Shown piece after piece: positions 42,109-53,053 of a stretch of DNA of 64,000 nt. This DNA is from Phlegmacium glaucopus (lineage: Eukaryota; Basidiomycota; Agaricomycetes; Agaricales; Cortinariaceae): assembly GCA_015039465.1 (NCBI GenBank), contig MU130363.1, forward strand, positions 62,001-126,000, written 5' to 3'. How positions within the stretch are numbered: position 1 is the stretch's first letter; each line of letters begins with the position of its first letter. The notes under the pieces are model-generated. The model saw nothing but the letters and a program-made list of their open reading frames with translations, searched no databases and had not been told where the DNA came from. Position numbers and translations under genes: made by a program.

Positions 42109-43209
42109 TCAACGCCACTTCAAGCTCGTCAATGAGCTGTTGGATGCATTGTGCTTGAATGGCACAAGCCTCTTCCTCTCCTGCAAGCACATAAGTGGAA
42201 CCACTCCTTTTGGCGCGTCTTTTCTGCCCAAAAATTGTACAAAGCACCACCCGTCTTTGTAATCTTCGATAATGCGGAGGGTGTCTCCAACCTTGATGTG
42301 CAGTTCGTCTGGAAGATTCGGTGTGTAAAGGGCTACAACGTTCATCAGGCGAGGCAGTTTCACATCGGTGCCTCGTTCGACACGAGAGGATGAAGGAAGG
42401 GTAGGGGGAGAGGGAATGATCAAATCTTTAGGAGCGAACGATTCAGACCGTGCAGGGCTGATGATGGGGACGGGCTGATAATCTGGAACAACTAAGGTTG
42501 ATGTCTTTGATGGTACAGTGGAGGAAATAGGTGGCGTGGGGGGCATTGGTGTCGCTTTATACTTCTGTGCAGGCCTTTGCGTAGGCATGGGGATCAATGT
42601 TTCCTGTCCAGCACTCCACGTGGTATAAACAGGAGGTGGTAACCCCACTGGCGCTTTTGTTGTTATTGGACTCAGCCAGGTGGGTTTGGACCGGGGTGGC
42701 TTGCCCTTTTGCGCGACGGCTTTGGGGAAGGCCAAAGTGGGAGTAGGAATCTCGTCTTCGTCGGCATTGGCAATCCTTAGTGGGAGGTTGCGTTGTGGTT
42801 GGCGTCCTAGGGTGCAATCGACAGGTGTAGGTATGGAAGACACTTTGCGATAGTGATATGGTCGCATTGGCGAGAGAGCGCTGCTGTCCAGCTTCTCAAA
42901 GTCTGTCATGGAATGTTTTTCCAGTTCGGGACTTGATGCAGATTTCTTTGCATCAGCAAAGTCATCTTTGTCGAATACAAAAGCAGGATTTTTGGTTTTA
43001 TACTTGTGTCGACGTCGACTATGAACGTAAACCCCCAAAACTAAGAGATAATGAACTTCTCCACGATTCAACTCAGATCCAAAATACTCACTGATCAGAA
43101 TTGCCGCGCCAAAACACGAGGCGATGGATATGATGACCACTTCCGACGTCAAGGATAGCTCTTTTGAACCATGCACAGTCGCAATCCCTCCACGTCTGTG
43201 GGGGTGCAT
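42109..43209 (-). CDS. Single-pass membrane protein with C-terminal SH3
   Basis: Roughly 350-aa protein. The start at 43209 gives MHPHRRGGIATVHGSKELSL, then a membrane segment VVIISIASCFGAAILI joined in phase across a short intron to ILGVYVHSRRRHKYK. The positive residues place the rest in the cytosol. A long proline-rich disordered linker (KATPMPPTPPISSTVPSK, PKDLIIPSPPTLPSSSR) leads to a C-terminal SH3 domain: VVALYTPNLPDELHIKVGDT, LRIIEDYKDGWCFVQF and GVVPLMCL. ALYxxxxxDEL, DGW and GxVP are SH3 hallmarks. This layout resembles fungal membrane adaptors such as Fus1, which organise cell-fusion or polarity complexes, but no orthology is claimed. The N-terminal ectodomain is unusually short, so an upstream exon (for example in the hydrophobic frame at 43.2-43.47 kb) cannot be excluded. 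Confidence 0.8.
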   Translation of the reverse strand: MHPHRRGGIATVHGSKELSLTSEVVIISIASCFGAAILISEYFGSELNRGEVHYLLVLGVYVHSRRRHKYKTKNPAFVFDKDDFADAKKSASSPELEKHSMTDFEKLDSSALSPMRPYHYRKVSSIPTPVDCTLGRQPQRNLPLRIANADEDEIPTPTLAFPKAVAQKGKPPRSKPTWLSPITTKAPVGLPPPVYTTWSAGQETLIPMPTQRPAQKYKATPMPPTPPISSTVPSKTSTLVVPDYQPVPIISPARSESFAPKDLIIPSPPTLPSSSRVERGTDVKLPRLMNVVALYTPNLPDELHIKVGDTLRIIEDYKDGWCFVQFLGRKDAPKGVVPLMCLQERKRLVPFKHNASNSSLTSLKWR

Positions 43210-43701
43210 AGAGGCTACCTGGTTTATACTAACGTAAATAAACCTGAAGCTGCGAGAGAAAAAGATCGCCAAGAAAAAGGAAAGGAAGGGTGGTCAAGGG
43301 GACCTGCGTAAAGTGTAACCCAGTTTCCCTGGTTTTGGGGGGAACCTGGGGGAGAAATGAATGTCATGAGTAGTGTATATAACAAATAAAACTGTGCGAG
43401 AGTGATTAGGGTCAGCTTTGAAAAGTCTGATGGATCAGTCAAAGACGTTGCCATTGCCATACATGTCAATGTACAGACTAAAATACTTCCCCAGACATTC
43501 TAACATCCAATGTAACACCATTAATTCCTCCAAAGCCTATATTATATACCCTTTTCCAAATTTCAAGCACTCACTAACCTAGTCATGAATGTCGTTAATC
43601 CCAAGCCTGCTTGAAAGAGGCCAGCACAATATGTAACTCCAGAGTTCGAATCGTGCGACTTCTGGTGAGATAGTAGTACTAGTAACGAGAGTAAATGATC
43701 A
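43210..43701. other. Intergenic spacer
   Basis: Between the SH3 gene start and the AAA+ gene stop. It contains an open hydrophobic minus-strand frame (43224-43469) that might be an upstream exon of the SH3 protein, without clear splice support. Confidence 0.35.
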
Positions 43702-46700
43702 TCAAATGATATCTGCCAACTGATTGGATATGGCCCTGTACAATGACCTAGCGCCCTCTTCTGCACAATACTCTCCTAAAGCGGTATCAACGATTTTATG
43801 GACCACCTCAGGAGATAGTGACCGCGAAGCATCTCCTCCAAAATTATACAAAGCCTCAGAGCAAATTGCTTTCTTCTCGTCCAACGTAAAAGGTACGAAC
43901 GGAAGCACTGTGGTTATTCGTGATAATATCGAAGCCTGTGGGTGGGAACCCATGTCAGCCGGCGCCAAATGGTAATTTTACATTACATACCCCAAGCTGC
44001 CTAGAGACTTTTGGTCTTAGAAGTGCCATGAGATTAACATATTCTTCCCGTGTCATAAGTTGCTCGGGATTTCTCCGGGTTTCCAGGTGCTGGAAAACAA
44101 GGTCATGGCCAATGTTCGAGGTTCCGAGCCATATGACATTTCGGACATCAACATGACGGTTGCTAGCCTCGAATGCGCATCTACCGAGTTCCCAAGGCAT
44201 TAATAGAGACCAAAGTGCCTTTTCTTCCGTTTTCTCGATTTCCTGCAAGGGGCTCAAACCTCAGGGTCAGAGTGCTAGAGAGTGTTATGGACATACATCT
44301 AGAACAACCACACATCGTTTGCCTTCGTTATTAATGAGAAACTCGGCCAAGGTGCACGTAGTCGGCGTCTAGAATCTCATCAATATAAGGCTTTGTGGTC
44401 GCTAAGTAGTCGTTCACTGTTACCTCATAAGGGCTCATAGAATATGATTGCCATAAATCGTGCGTCGATCTTAACGTTGTCATATTCACGGTATGTGTTG
44501 GCACATCGAGTAATGACCCGACTATAAATAAAATATTAAGTCTGGAATCTGTGCTCAACAAGCAAATGCACTCACATTTCCGTGCTAAAAGACTTTTTCC
44601 GTGCCCGCTGGGGCCTATCAACGATGAAAAAGTCAGCACCAGGGAGGTCAGCCAGGATATTGGCTTACCACATAACATCACGACTATGGGAGCGATGGCG
44701 AGTTCCCGTGAGTGCATGCTTAAAACTCTGAACAGCTGCTCGAGAGCTCTGTCTTGACCAATGAGTTCATACCGTACTCGCGTTAATGGGCGGAAGAAGG
44801 AACGATGGATGAGCGCAGAAGATTGTTGCGTGTGGGCTGCATCTGCCCGATCAACATAGTACCTCGTGGCAAGATCCATTTCATCCATGATAGATGGTTT
44901 TGTAACCGAGTCGGTGGACGGTTCTATAATCTGACCCTCCGCTGGAGAATAATATCCCTGTTCCATTTTCTTGGCTATAGTGGGTGTTGCGCCATAAGCC
45001 AACAATGTCTTCACAATGTCCAACTTCTTCGTCAATTTGTTATTAGTAAGAGTAAATGCGAGAGCTGACTGTGGGCCAACGCATTCATTAGGATCTGCGT
45101 CACCGCTTTCCAACGCTCGTCGGACTTGTTCAACATCATCACTAGCGATAGCAAACATGAGAGTTGGACGGGGTGTTTCGTGAAATACAACAGGGGGACG
45201 AGCCACAGGAGCTGTGTGTGGGACGGCTGGGATAGGCCTGCGAATGGTTTCATCATACATATCGTGACAGCGAAACTCGGACCCATCTTCGTCTCCATCG
45301 GATTGGTCGTAGCAAGGTTCCGAAATACGGCTTGGAGGCCGAGGGTGTGTCCAGAAGCTTGCTGGAGCAGAATAGGGTTCATGGGCATTGACTGGGGTTT
45401 TGGGAGATAGTGGAGAAGGCGTATAGTCTCTTGCAGATATAAAGGTATTGCGAACATGTGGGGGTATAAACGATGAGCGTGTAGATGAAGACTAATATAG
45501 TTACCACCATCAGCAAGATTTCTAAAGATGGAAATTAAAAATCCATACCAGAGGAATGCTAGATGAAGAATGCGATGATACAGTTGTTGACGAGATAGAC
45601 GTGCGAATGTTATTTCCTTTACAACAAGAGTTTGGTATTTAAGCCACAACTTAGGCATTCATGGAGACTCACCAGACTGTCGAAAGCTATAAGTATTAAC
45701 AGAAATGGTGGACCTGCGAGACTGAGACGTAGATTGAGAAGTAGATTGTGCATTAGCAATAGTTGACTGGGTTTAAATCACTGAGCAATCATATTAATGT
45801 TAATGTGCCAGATAATTTACCAGTCGAAGAGGCTTCAAGCCTTTTGCAATAGGATTTCTAGAAGGATCCGAAATAGCACCTGGCAATAGCACCTCTGCAT
45901 GCGTTTCTAACGGAGAGGATGGAACGCTTCTTGTAAGATTCCGACCGGACATTAATAATGAATTACTAGGACGACCCTATGGGGGCATATGACATCTCAT
46001 CTGCAGTAAGTTCAGAACCAGACTTACCATTGTGTAAGATTTTCTAAATCCAAAGGGAACTTTCCTGGATGCCTCATCCTGAGAGCTTTGGCTTCCTGTT
46101 CTTGAAGGAGGATGATGATGTCTATCATCTGGCGCAGAAAATGGCGAAGAGCGCCCCGCTGAAAGGGGGTTGATGGAGGTTATTGGCGACGATAGCGAAA
46201 GTGGGGAGTCGGCAGTTATAGTACCGGACCGTTTTCTCCCAGGAGGCGGGGGTGTAAAAACACGCTCACGCAGTGAGCTTGCTGGAGTAGAATTATTTGA
46301 CAAGACTGGAGCTGGAGGTCTCGGGGGGCTCAAGCCCGCGTTGCGTATTGAATCAGAAATTACATCCTTCGAGGGTGCAATATCCGAGTAGATATCGTAC
46401 AAAGAGTTGAGGGTGTCGTTTTCCATTGAGTGAGGACTCCTGAGATACGCCAGAAATGCAGTAGTATCATGGTCGAGCGAATTTTGGTTGTCATCCAATT
46501 CCTCCTCGGTTGGCTCGGAGGGAGGTTGAGAGGCAGAACCACCTTCAGCGTCGTCAGAGTGGACTGAACTGCTTGAACGAATGGAAAAAGAAGAGTGGTC
46601 AAGGGCCTCATCGTCATCAAAGTTTGCATCTCGTAGTTGGAGATTTTGAAGCGAACTGCTGCTTTGTCGCCTGATCGCAGCAGTCACTTGTTCACGAACA

Positions 46701-47959
46701 TAATCTTCATCAGGGCCTACGAAGATAGCTGTTGGGCTACCTTCATGATCCCAAACGGACGTATGGCTATAAGCGTCATGGTCAAGCAAATGGCTGTCCT
46801 CTAATAGTCCGGCTTGTATATCTTCGACTGGTGAAAGTACCAAACCCTGGTCATTCGGAGACGTATATGGCAGAATATATGACTCATTTTCGACATCATC
46901 TAGGGGTGGAGGGGAGATATTTTCTTGAGGCGAACCAAGGCCAAGGTCTAAAGGTGGTACTTCATCTAACGTTGCAGGAGAGATAGTTCGCGCTGGCGAC
47001 ACGGGAGATCGGGCTATGAATGCGCCTAGGTAAGGCGACAGAACTCGAGACGAATGTGATCCGAACGGTGAGGAAAGCAAATCGAAAGTAGAGCTGATCG
47101 ACGGACTGCGCGGGGGTGACGGAAGCAAAGGATTTGGTGGCTTCCAGGTATCTGCATAGCCTGAGTCGAAGGAATTGGCATCTTCATTCACAACATTGGC
47201 ATCCAGACGGAACGGCCCCAAGTGCAGAGTAGACACTTCTATGGGAGATAATAGGCCAACAGAAGCATGAGGTGACGGGGCCACGGGTTCACTCCGAGTG
47301 AGCTCGACGGAGGAAGGCTGAACATCACTTTCGGGATGAGAAGAGTCGGGAACATGTACCGTGTCTTCTTCTTCTGCGGGGTCGCCATAAACAAGGGGTA
47401 TTAAATTTACTCCTTGCTGAAGCTCTTGGTCGATGTTTTCAGAAGGTGAGTGAAGGGAGAGATCATTATAATCAGAGAGAGCTGTCCAATTTCCTGCATA
47501 ATCGTCCGTATCGTCATCTGTGTAGTATAATTCTTCCTGAAGGGTTTCGCCAATGATAGGAAACCCTTCATTTACTACTGTAGGTAAAGACTCTGACCAA
47601 GAGGTTATTTCTCCGGTCAAGTTGTCGTCGAGCTGCTGGCTTGCCACATTTGTCTCTCTTTCTGTATCGTCGGGATCCTCAAGTAGTCTGAGTGCGATTA
47701 ACATGCTCGTAGTACCCGGCGAGCGACACGGTGAGGGAACAGGACTAGGTGAATCCACAACGACGCGTGGTAAATTGGTGGGAGTAGCATTGGGTGTGGC
47801 AGCATCTAGGTGATTGAGGGGTTGGTTGAGGGGCAATGCTTCCGGAATAACGGTTGCAGACATAGTATGAAGAAAATTACAAGCGTCCGCAAAGAAGCAA
47901 GACCCTTGTTGGTAAAACGGGCAAGGTCGCGCTGCAGAGTGGCGTGGGGTTAGGCGCAT
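43702..47959 (-). CDS. CCCH finger, ankyrin and ClpB-type AAA+ fusion protein
   Basis: Predicted ~1,260-aa protein. The N-terminus carries a CCCH zinc finger, RPCPFYQQGSCFFADACNFL followed by H (spacing C-x7-C-x5-C-x3-H), typical of RNA-binding fingers. About 600 Ser/Pro/acid-rich residues follow, up to FGFRKSYTM at 46.03 kb. An intron then joins in phase to GRPSNSLLMSGRNLTRSVPS near 45.97 kb. Further in-phase exons lead to PTLMFAIASDDVEQVRRALE and SGDADPNECVGPQSALAFTL, an ankyrin-like pair as in SKD3. Next comes the AAA+ module: IGQDRALEQLFRVL, Walker A GPSGHGKS, LLDVPTHTVNMTTLRSTHDL, Walker B CVVVLDEIEKT, sensor 1 VIWLGTSNIG and ILSRITTVLPFVPFT. The C-terminal lid ends EEGARSLYRAISNQLADII. 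The AAA+ part may instead be a separate gene starting at 45952; no stop or promoter separates them in this reading. Confidence 0.8.
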
Positions 47960-48192
47960 GAAAGGTTTATAAATTTAGAACATACTCTTTACTCGCCATG
48001 ACGGTTTTAGCAATGTCATCTCCGGACATTGACCTCCTCCAAAAACCAAGAGAAATATATCGAAAAGTGAAAGCCGTTACCGTAGCTCAGCTGTCAGTGT
48101 CAATCTGCAATCAATTTCGTTCAACCATTACCATCACGTGATGACGCTTTGATTAGCTTTAAGCGGACCTCGAAATCTTTGTCAGAATCAGG

Positions 48193-48610
48193 ATGGTGGC
48201 ATTTCGTATCCCTCGACTGACGCTTTTTTCTGGTCCCAACTGCTCTCTTTGCGACGTAAGGCAGAGAATTTTTCTCCATATAAGCATCAATTAACATAAA
48301 TATGATAGATTGCAAAGATAGAACTCGCCAAAGTCCGACAATCGGTGTGTTGTCTATCTCATTCCAAATGTAATAAATCACTAAAAGTCATATATAGAGA
48401 GCTTTCCAACTGGATATCATCAATATCCAGGACAAAGGCCAGGAAAAGTGGAAAAAGAAATATGTGTACTGGATACCTGCTCTCCATCTCGAGGGCAAGG
48501 AGATTGCCAAAGGTCGTTGGGACGAACAAATAGTCAATCAGGCTCTGAAACAATGGGACCAGGAACAATCCCAGTCGGGAATGGAGACGACAGACAAGCC
48601 TCAGAACTAG
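48193..48610 (+). CDS. Glutaredoxin-like protein (DUF836, YDR286C-like)
   Basis: Small thioredoxin-fold protein of the glutaredoxin-like DUF836 family. A role in thiol-disulfide exchange is presumed and the yeast homologue is poorly characterised. Three exons in phase: 48193-48255, 48309-48344 and 48398-48610, giving 103 aa. The first exon encodes MVAFRIPRLTLFSGPNCSLC with the active-site CxxC (CSLC). The second gives IAKIELAKVRQS. The third gives FQLDIINIQDKGQEKWKKKY, VYWIPALHLEGKEIAKGRW and VNQALKQWDQEQ. The IP of YWIPALHLEG is the cis-Pro motif facing the CxxC. It overlaps the next gene on the same strand by about 58 nt, in another frame. The upstream divergent neighbour is the CCCH/AAA+ gene, 233 bp away. 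Confidence 0.88.
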
Positions 48611-49668
48611 TCTTTCCTTTCTTCGCCGATCTGTCTCCCTATGGATGGGAGTCATTTGTATTCTATGAACGCACCGACACCGATATCCTTGGTACTCGAA
48701 CGGAAAAGGAAAATGATGAAGATGACGTCGACCCTACAGCGAACCGTAGCCGTTGCTTTAATTGTGGCCATCCCGATCACAAAGTGACGGAATGTCCATT
48801 TCGTGCCAACCGGGAACTCATAGCACTATCCCGTCAATATTATGAATTTTATCAGAGTGCCCGTGGGCTCGGAAACTCTCAAAGATTACACACCGTTGAA
48901 GCCTGGCGACAGCAACGCTTAAACTGGCTTGAAGAATTTGAACCAGGTATAATTAAGGGAGAACTATTGACAGACGCCGTTTCTAACAGCAACGACGAGT
49001 GGTTGAAGAATATATCGGTTTGGGGTTATCCTCTTGGTTGGGTCAGCCATCTTGACCCACGAGAACGTGTTAGAGATCGTATCTGGAGTGAAAACGACGG
49101 AGACGTTGCAGAAGAGCTTGAGACCGAAGAATCTTTCCAGATTCATGGGGACGAGGAGGTTGTAGAGCTAGTCTCCTTCAAGGATGCTTTTCACCAACAT
49201 GACCATTCTACAAACAGCCCACAAAGCGAAATTGACGTGGAAGCCATGCTAAAACGGACCCCAACTCCAACTTCAAGCCTTTCGGGATTTGCATCTCGAT
49301 CCCCAAGTGCTCCACCTCTTCCTTCTGTATCCCCTGTTCGATGGGCCACTTACCCAACAAGTTATTTCTGTTCCCAGGCCCTTGTGCTTTATACTCCTCC
49401 TACTCGTAATGAACCTTGGTATAGCGGTGTTTTCAATAACACAGACGAATATCTAAATCAGTTTTCGGCTTCAAACCAACCCCCTCCTCCGCAAGATGAG
49501 CCACCCCCGCTTCCGCCAGGCCCTCCTGATTCCGGATTCCCACAGAATACCCTTATACGTCCCCCGCAATTCGCCTCGTCCCTTCTAGAAATACCCGTTG
49601 AAGTGAAGCAAGACGCCGAAGAAGGCTCTTTGTCCGAGTGCGACATGGAACTATCTGATTCTGATTAA
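48553..49668 (+). CDS. CCHC zinc-knuckle/PSP protein, ZCCHC8-like
   Basis: Predicted nuclear RNA-processing protein related to ZCCHC8, the NEXT-complex scaffold, and other PSP-domain proteins. From the ATG at 48553 it has 371 aa in one exon. ELVFPFFADLSPYGWESFVF precedes the zinc knuckle CFNCGHPDHKVTEC (C68, C71, H76, C81). The PSP-like region follows: LIALSRQYYEFYQSARG, WLEEFEPGIIKGELLTDAVS, WLKNISVWGYPLGWVSHLDP and RERVRDRIW. GYPxGW is the diagnostic PSP motif. The C-terminal third is proline-rich and acidic (PPPPQDEPPPLPPGPPD, ending in alternating acidic and Ser residues). An alternative in-frame ATG at 48448 would add 35 residues but overlaps the glutaredoxin exon further. The true start may be on a spliced transcript. 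Confidence 0.82.
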   Translation: MGPGTIPVGNGDDRQASELVFPFFADLSPYGWESFVFYERTDTDILGTRTEKENDEDDVDPTANRSRCFNCGHPDHKVTECPFRANRELIALSRQYYEFYQSARGLGNSQRLHTVEAWRQQRLNWLEEFEPGIIKGELLTDAVSNSNDEWLKNISVWGYPLGWVSHLDPRERVRDRIWSENDGDVAEELETEESFQIHGDEEVVELVSFKDAFHQHDHSTNSPQSEIDVEAMLKRTPTPTSSLSGFASRSPSAPPLPSVSPVRWATYPTSYFCSQALVLYTPPTRNEPWYSGVFNNTDEYLNQFSASNQPPPPQDEPPPLPPGPPDSGFPQNTLIRPPQFASSLLEIPVEVKQDAEEGSLSECDMELSDSD

Positions 49669-49782
49669 ACCTCGCACCGAGAGAAATTTCCTCCAATCAT
49701 TCGTAAACCTATTAGATCTTTTTCTTGACGCATACACAGAAGTATAAATGTAAATGCTTGAATGAAATCCATATAGTTTTTA

Positions 49783-51331
49783 TTACAGGACAGTTCTATT
49801 ATAGGCACCCATAATCATCACCAGAACCCAGCAATTACCCATCACATAAATCAAACCCCTTATCCAGAGTCCGAAAAACACATTTTGGCCTAAAAACTCT
49901 AGCTTGTAGGCCTCACTGAGCCAGAGCGCCTGTGTACCAATCCATACACCCACACACATCAAAGCTCGGTTGCGCGACAGAGATAGCTGTGAAAGGAGCA
50001 GTGGTAGGAGGAGAAGGTACCATAGAAAATACTGAGAGAGGGGAGCAAAAATATCAGTCATTTATACTCTGCAATGGAACTGTGAAATGCGTACCTGGGA
50101 TGTACACACTTTGTTGAAGATCACGAACACGACCGTTTGCAAGAACCACGTGAAGAGTAGATCTTCTTTCCGCCGACCAAAAAGAAGGCCTAATCCTAGG
50201 GTCAATACCATTTGGGGGACGAAACTAGTCAAAGGCGAGCGTAGGATGCGACTCCAAGATGAGATAGGCTCAAAGGTGGCCAAGTCAATTGGGGGATACG
50301 TCAGGTACGTCAGGTAGAAATACGGCGAGAAGTTGTGCCGATGATCCAAGCGGTGTAGATGGTAGAGATAGGATTCATAAAGGAAAGGATAACCCCAACT
50401 GAAAACGTTCCCACATTGAGGTTTGTGATGTTCATGCAAGGCAACAATAATGGTACTCACATTGCATAACATCCTGCTCCGAGAAGTAAAAACGTTATGG
50501 CGCTGATCATTGTAAAACGAATGGTTTTCGCGTTCACAATCGTTCTCAGATAACTTTGATCTTGACCGGAGTTTTCTATGACACCCAAACATCCAATTCC
50601 ATAAATCATAGGATAAATCTTCCAGTGTGTGCTAAGACCGAGGAGGATTGCAGATAAATCCCACCAGCCCTTCAAAGATGCATACAATGTGAGCAGCACA
50701 AAAAGGCTAAGCACAGACTCGGAAGAACCACGCGTTGAGATAGAGAAGACAAGTGGGTTGAGCAAGTGAGTAGTGGTATATATTGTCGCTAACTTGTCTA
50801 TTGATGTTGCACTGGTCTTCGTCTTTTGTTTGCCACCTTCAGTCTTTGATGATGGCGAAGCAAGCGTTCGGGACAGGATTTCGGTTTTGAGGAGTTGATA
50901 AATCAACATGCCGTTTATAATATCGCATGCAGAAAATAGATATTTCCCGAAGGAAGGATGCAACCATGCATTGGGAGTGAGTAGGATTGCAAGCAATGGG
51001 GTATAGCGGTATGTTTCTCGTGTATAAGGACTATTATCGAGATAGTTTCAGACATGTCAGGACATTGGCTGGTTACAACGTACTCTCCGATGTCCAACTG
51101 GTATCCAAATAGTCGTTTTAATGGTCCTTGAGCTTGATTCGCGTCTCCTGGTCCTGGTTGAAGAAGGAAAGCAGCCGCATCGCTGAAGACGCGATAATCC
51201 ACGTCTGTGTATTTCACAAGAGAGCGAGCGTCGTGCCATTCACTATAAAGAATGAGGCTTATTCTTAGGACCGTGGCAGAGAGCAGAACACTCCGCAATG
51301 AGGGGAATGAGAGTGAAGAGAAAGATGTCAT
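49783..51331 (-). CDS. GPI14: GPI mannosyltransferase I (PIG-M/GPI14)
   Basis: Catalytic subunit that adds the first mannose from dolichol-phosphate-mannose to GlcN-acyl-PI in the ER. The start at 51331 gives a first membrane segment (LLSATVLRISLILYSEWHDA), then the lumenal acidic motif KYTDVDYRVFSDAAA, the GT-C catalytic DxD. Later exons read LLAILLTPNAWLHPSFGKYL, YTTTHLLNPLVFSISTRGSS, ESVLSLFVLLTLYASLKGWW, THWKIYPMIYGIGCL, the GYPFLYESYLYHLHRLDHRH and NFSPYFYLTYL block, and QMVLTLGLGLLFGRRKEDLL. It ends in hydrophobic segments up to the stop at 49783. STRGSSE, HWKIYP and HRxDHRHNFSPYFY are family hallmarks. Size is about 430 aa with roughly five introns, and about ten membrane segments are expected. 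Confidence 0.94.
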
Positions 51332-51571
51332 GACATTGTTTCATTCACATGACTGTGGCTGCAACAAAATAAATAGTCTACACGCCTAGAAGCAAATTCT
51401 TAGAACAATAATAGAAACATCAAGAAATATTATCATGTATTGAAGGAAGAAGCATTACTGCCCCGGATAGAACATGTGCAGCTGCTATTGAAAAAGAATA
51501 GAAAACCTGGGCAACACAAGACATAAATGGTGGAAGTCTACTACCAGAACAGAGGACCAACGAATCGGTAC

Positions 51572-52541
51572 TTAGATCTGTTACGACAGATACATAAGAC
51601 AATATTAGTAATGACGGAGATGTGGAAGGCTTACATATTGTGAAAGCCATCGGAAACCTATCATTATAGGGAAGAAAGCTTGTAAGCGTTCATTGTTGAA
51701 GAAGGACTTTGTTTCTGCCTACCTTCTCCGTACCCTTGACGTTGAACAACAGAGCACATGAATATTTCGATAGGCCGGATATCGCTGAGGGGAACCTTGC
51801 CCTGATTTTGTCATCCATAATGAGCGACTTTCTTGGGTTAGACCATAGAACAATCATCACAAACCTTGCCAGTTGTTTGGTACAAGCCAAGATGGTGCCT
51901 CAATTCCTCCTCGCTAACAGCGCCGGGTGCATCTATCTTGTTACCGAGAATGAGGAAAGGGACTCTTGAGAGCTCCTCAATCGACAAGAGAGCATCAAGT
52001 TCGGCTTTCGACTCGGAGAAACGCTCGAAGTCGGCACTATCGACGAGGAAGATGATACCATTGACCTCAGGGAAGTAATCACGCCAAAGACGACGAGCTA
52101 GGAGACGGTTATTAAGTACTAAGCATAACAGAGCAAAAGACATACCTTGTGAATGTCCACCTAAATCATAAGTGTTGAATTTGACGTTCCCGATTGCTAA
52201 TTCTTCCGAAGCTGCGATAACAAAATGAGTTCGTCAAATGAAGAGATATGAAGGGAGCGTTGCAGACTTGGGTGAGTGGTGGGTTGCAGGGTGGCAAGTC
52301 TGTCATTCTTTAGCATATGCAGCAACGTCTGTATGTTGGTTAGATAAAATTTATTATTACGGAGAGACGAGACGCACTGTTTTGCCAGCATTGTCCAAAC
52401 CGAGGAACAATATTTTGGCATTCTTGTGCAGCAAACCTGCATGACAATCATGAATAGGTTAGATGAGACAAGCCAGCCAGGATAAACAAGAAAACTACCG
52501 AGCTGTGAGAGGACGTCCCAGAACCAGTTGAGGATAAACAT
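51572..52541 (-). CDS. SAR1: SAR1 small GTPase, COPII coat
   Basis: Small GTPase that starts COPII coat assembly at ER exit sites. The start at 52541 gives the amphipathic N-terminus [15 protein letters not shown]. In-phase exons then give [20 protein letters not shown] (P-loop), [20 protein letters not shown] (switch regions), [32 protein letters not shown] (G4 NKxD) and [13 protein letters not shown] at the C-terminus. The last coding exon is 51572-51577 only, six nucleotides for Ile and the stop, after intron donor gtaagcc at 51.63 kb. Length is about 190 aa, normal for Sar1, with seven exons. No prenylation motif is present, as expected. Confidence 0.95.
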
Positions 52542-53053
52542 AGTTAAAAGTGAATTATCAGAGACAGACGAGTAGAAGACGTGTAACTTGGAGTGAAGCG
52601 CTAAGCGTGGGACCAGACCGGTCACATACCACATTCAAATGTCACAATGTCACCCCTACTCGATTCCAAACGCTATCATGATAAGTAATGCAAGGTTCTC
52701 AGCTGATCTTGGATTCTTAATTACCGCTCTGTGACCCTTTCCACGCATGGTGACACTAGTTCTATGATTCTGCGCAAACGCCGATACTACTGTGTCAATG
52801 TTTCTGAACTTATAATATTCTGCCAACTACTAGACTTACATCTCTCCATGGATTGAAATATGAAGGACTTAGCAACTATTATGCGAACGACTGTCATTTT
52901 TGGCGAGCTCGTCAAGTTAAAGTGATATCAACTTGGTTCTATTACTGGTTCATACGTTCACACGTTCATCTCGGTGTTACCGTGACTTAGCGCCCGTAGT
53001 TCTTGCGATTATCCACCACATCTTTAACCATACCATTAACTTGAACCAACACC
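52542..53053. other. Divergent intergenic promoter region
   Basis: Separates the divergent SAR1 gene and the secreted/membrane protein gene. It should contain both promoters. No specific element was recognised. Confidence 0.4.

Noticed and set aside
42151..42393. Plus-strand open frame within the SH3 gene
   Set aside because: It is antisense to the conserved SH3 coding sequence and has no family-like features.
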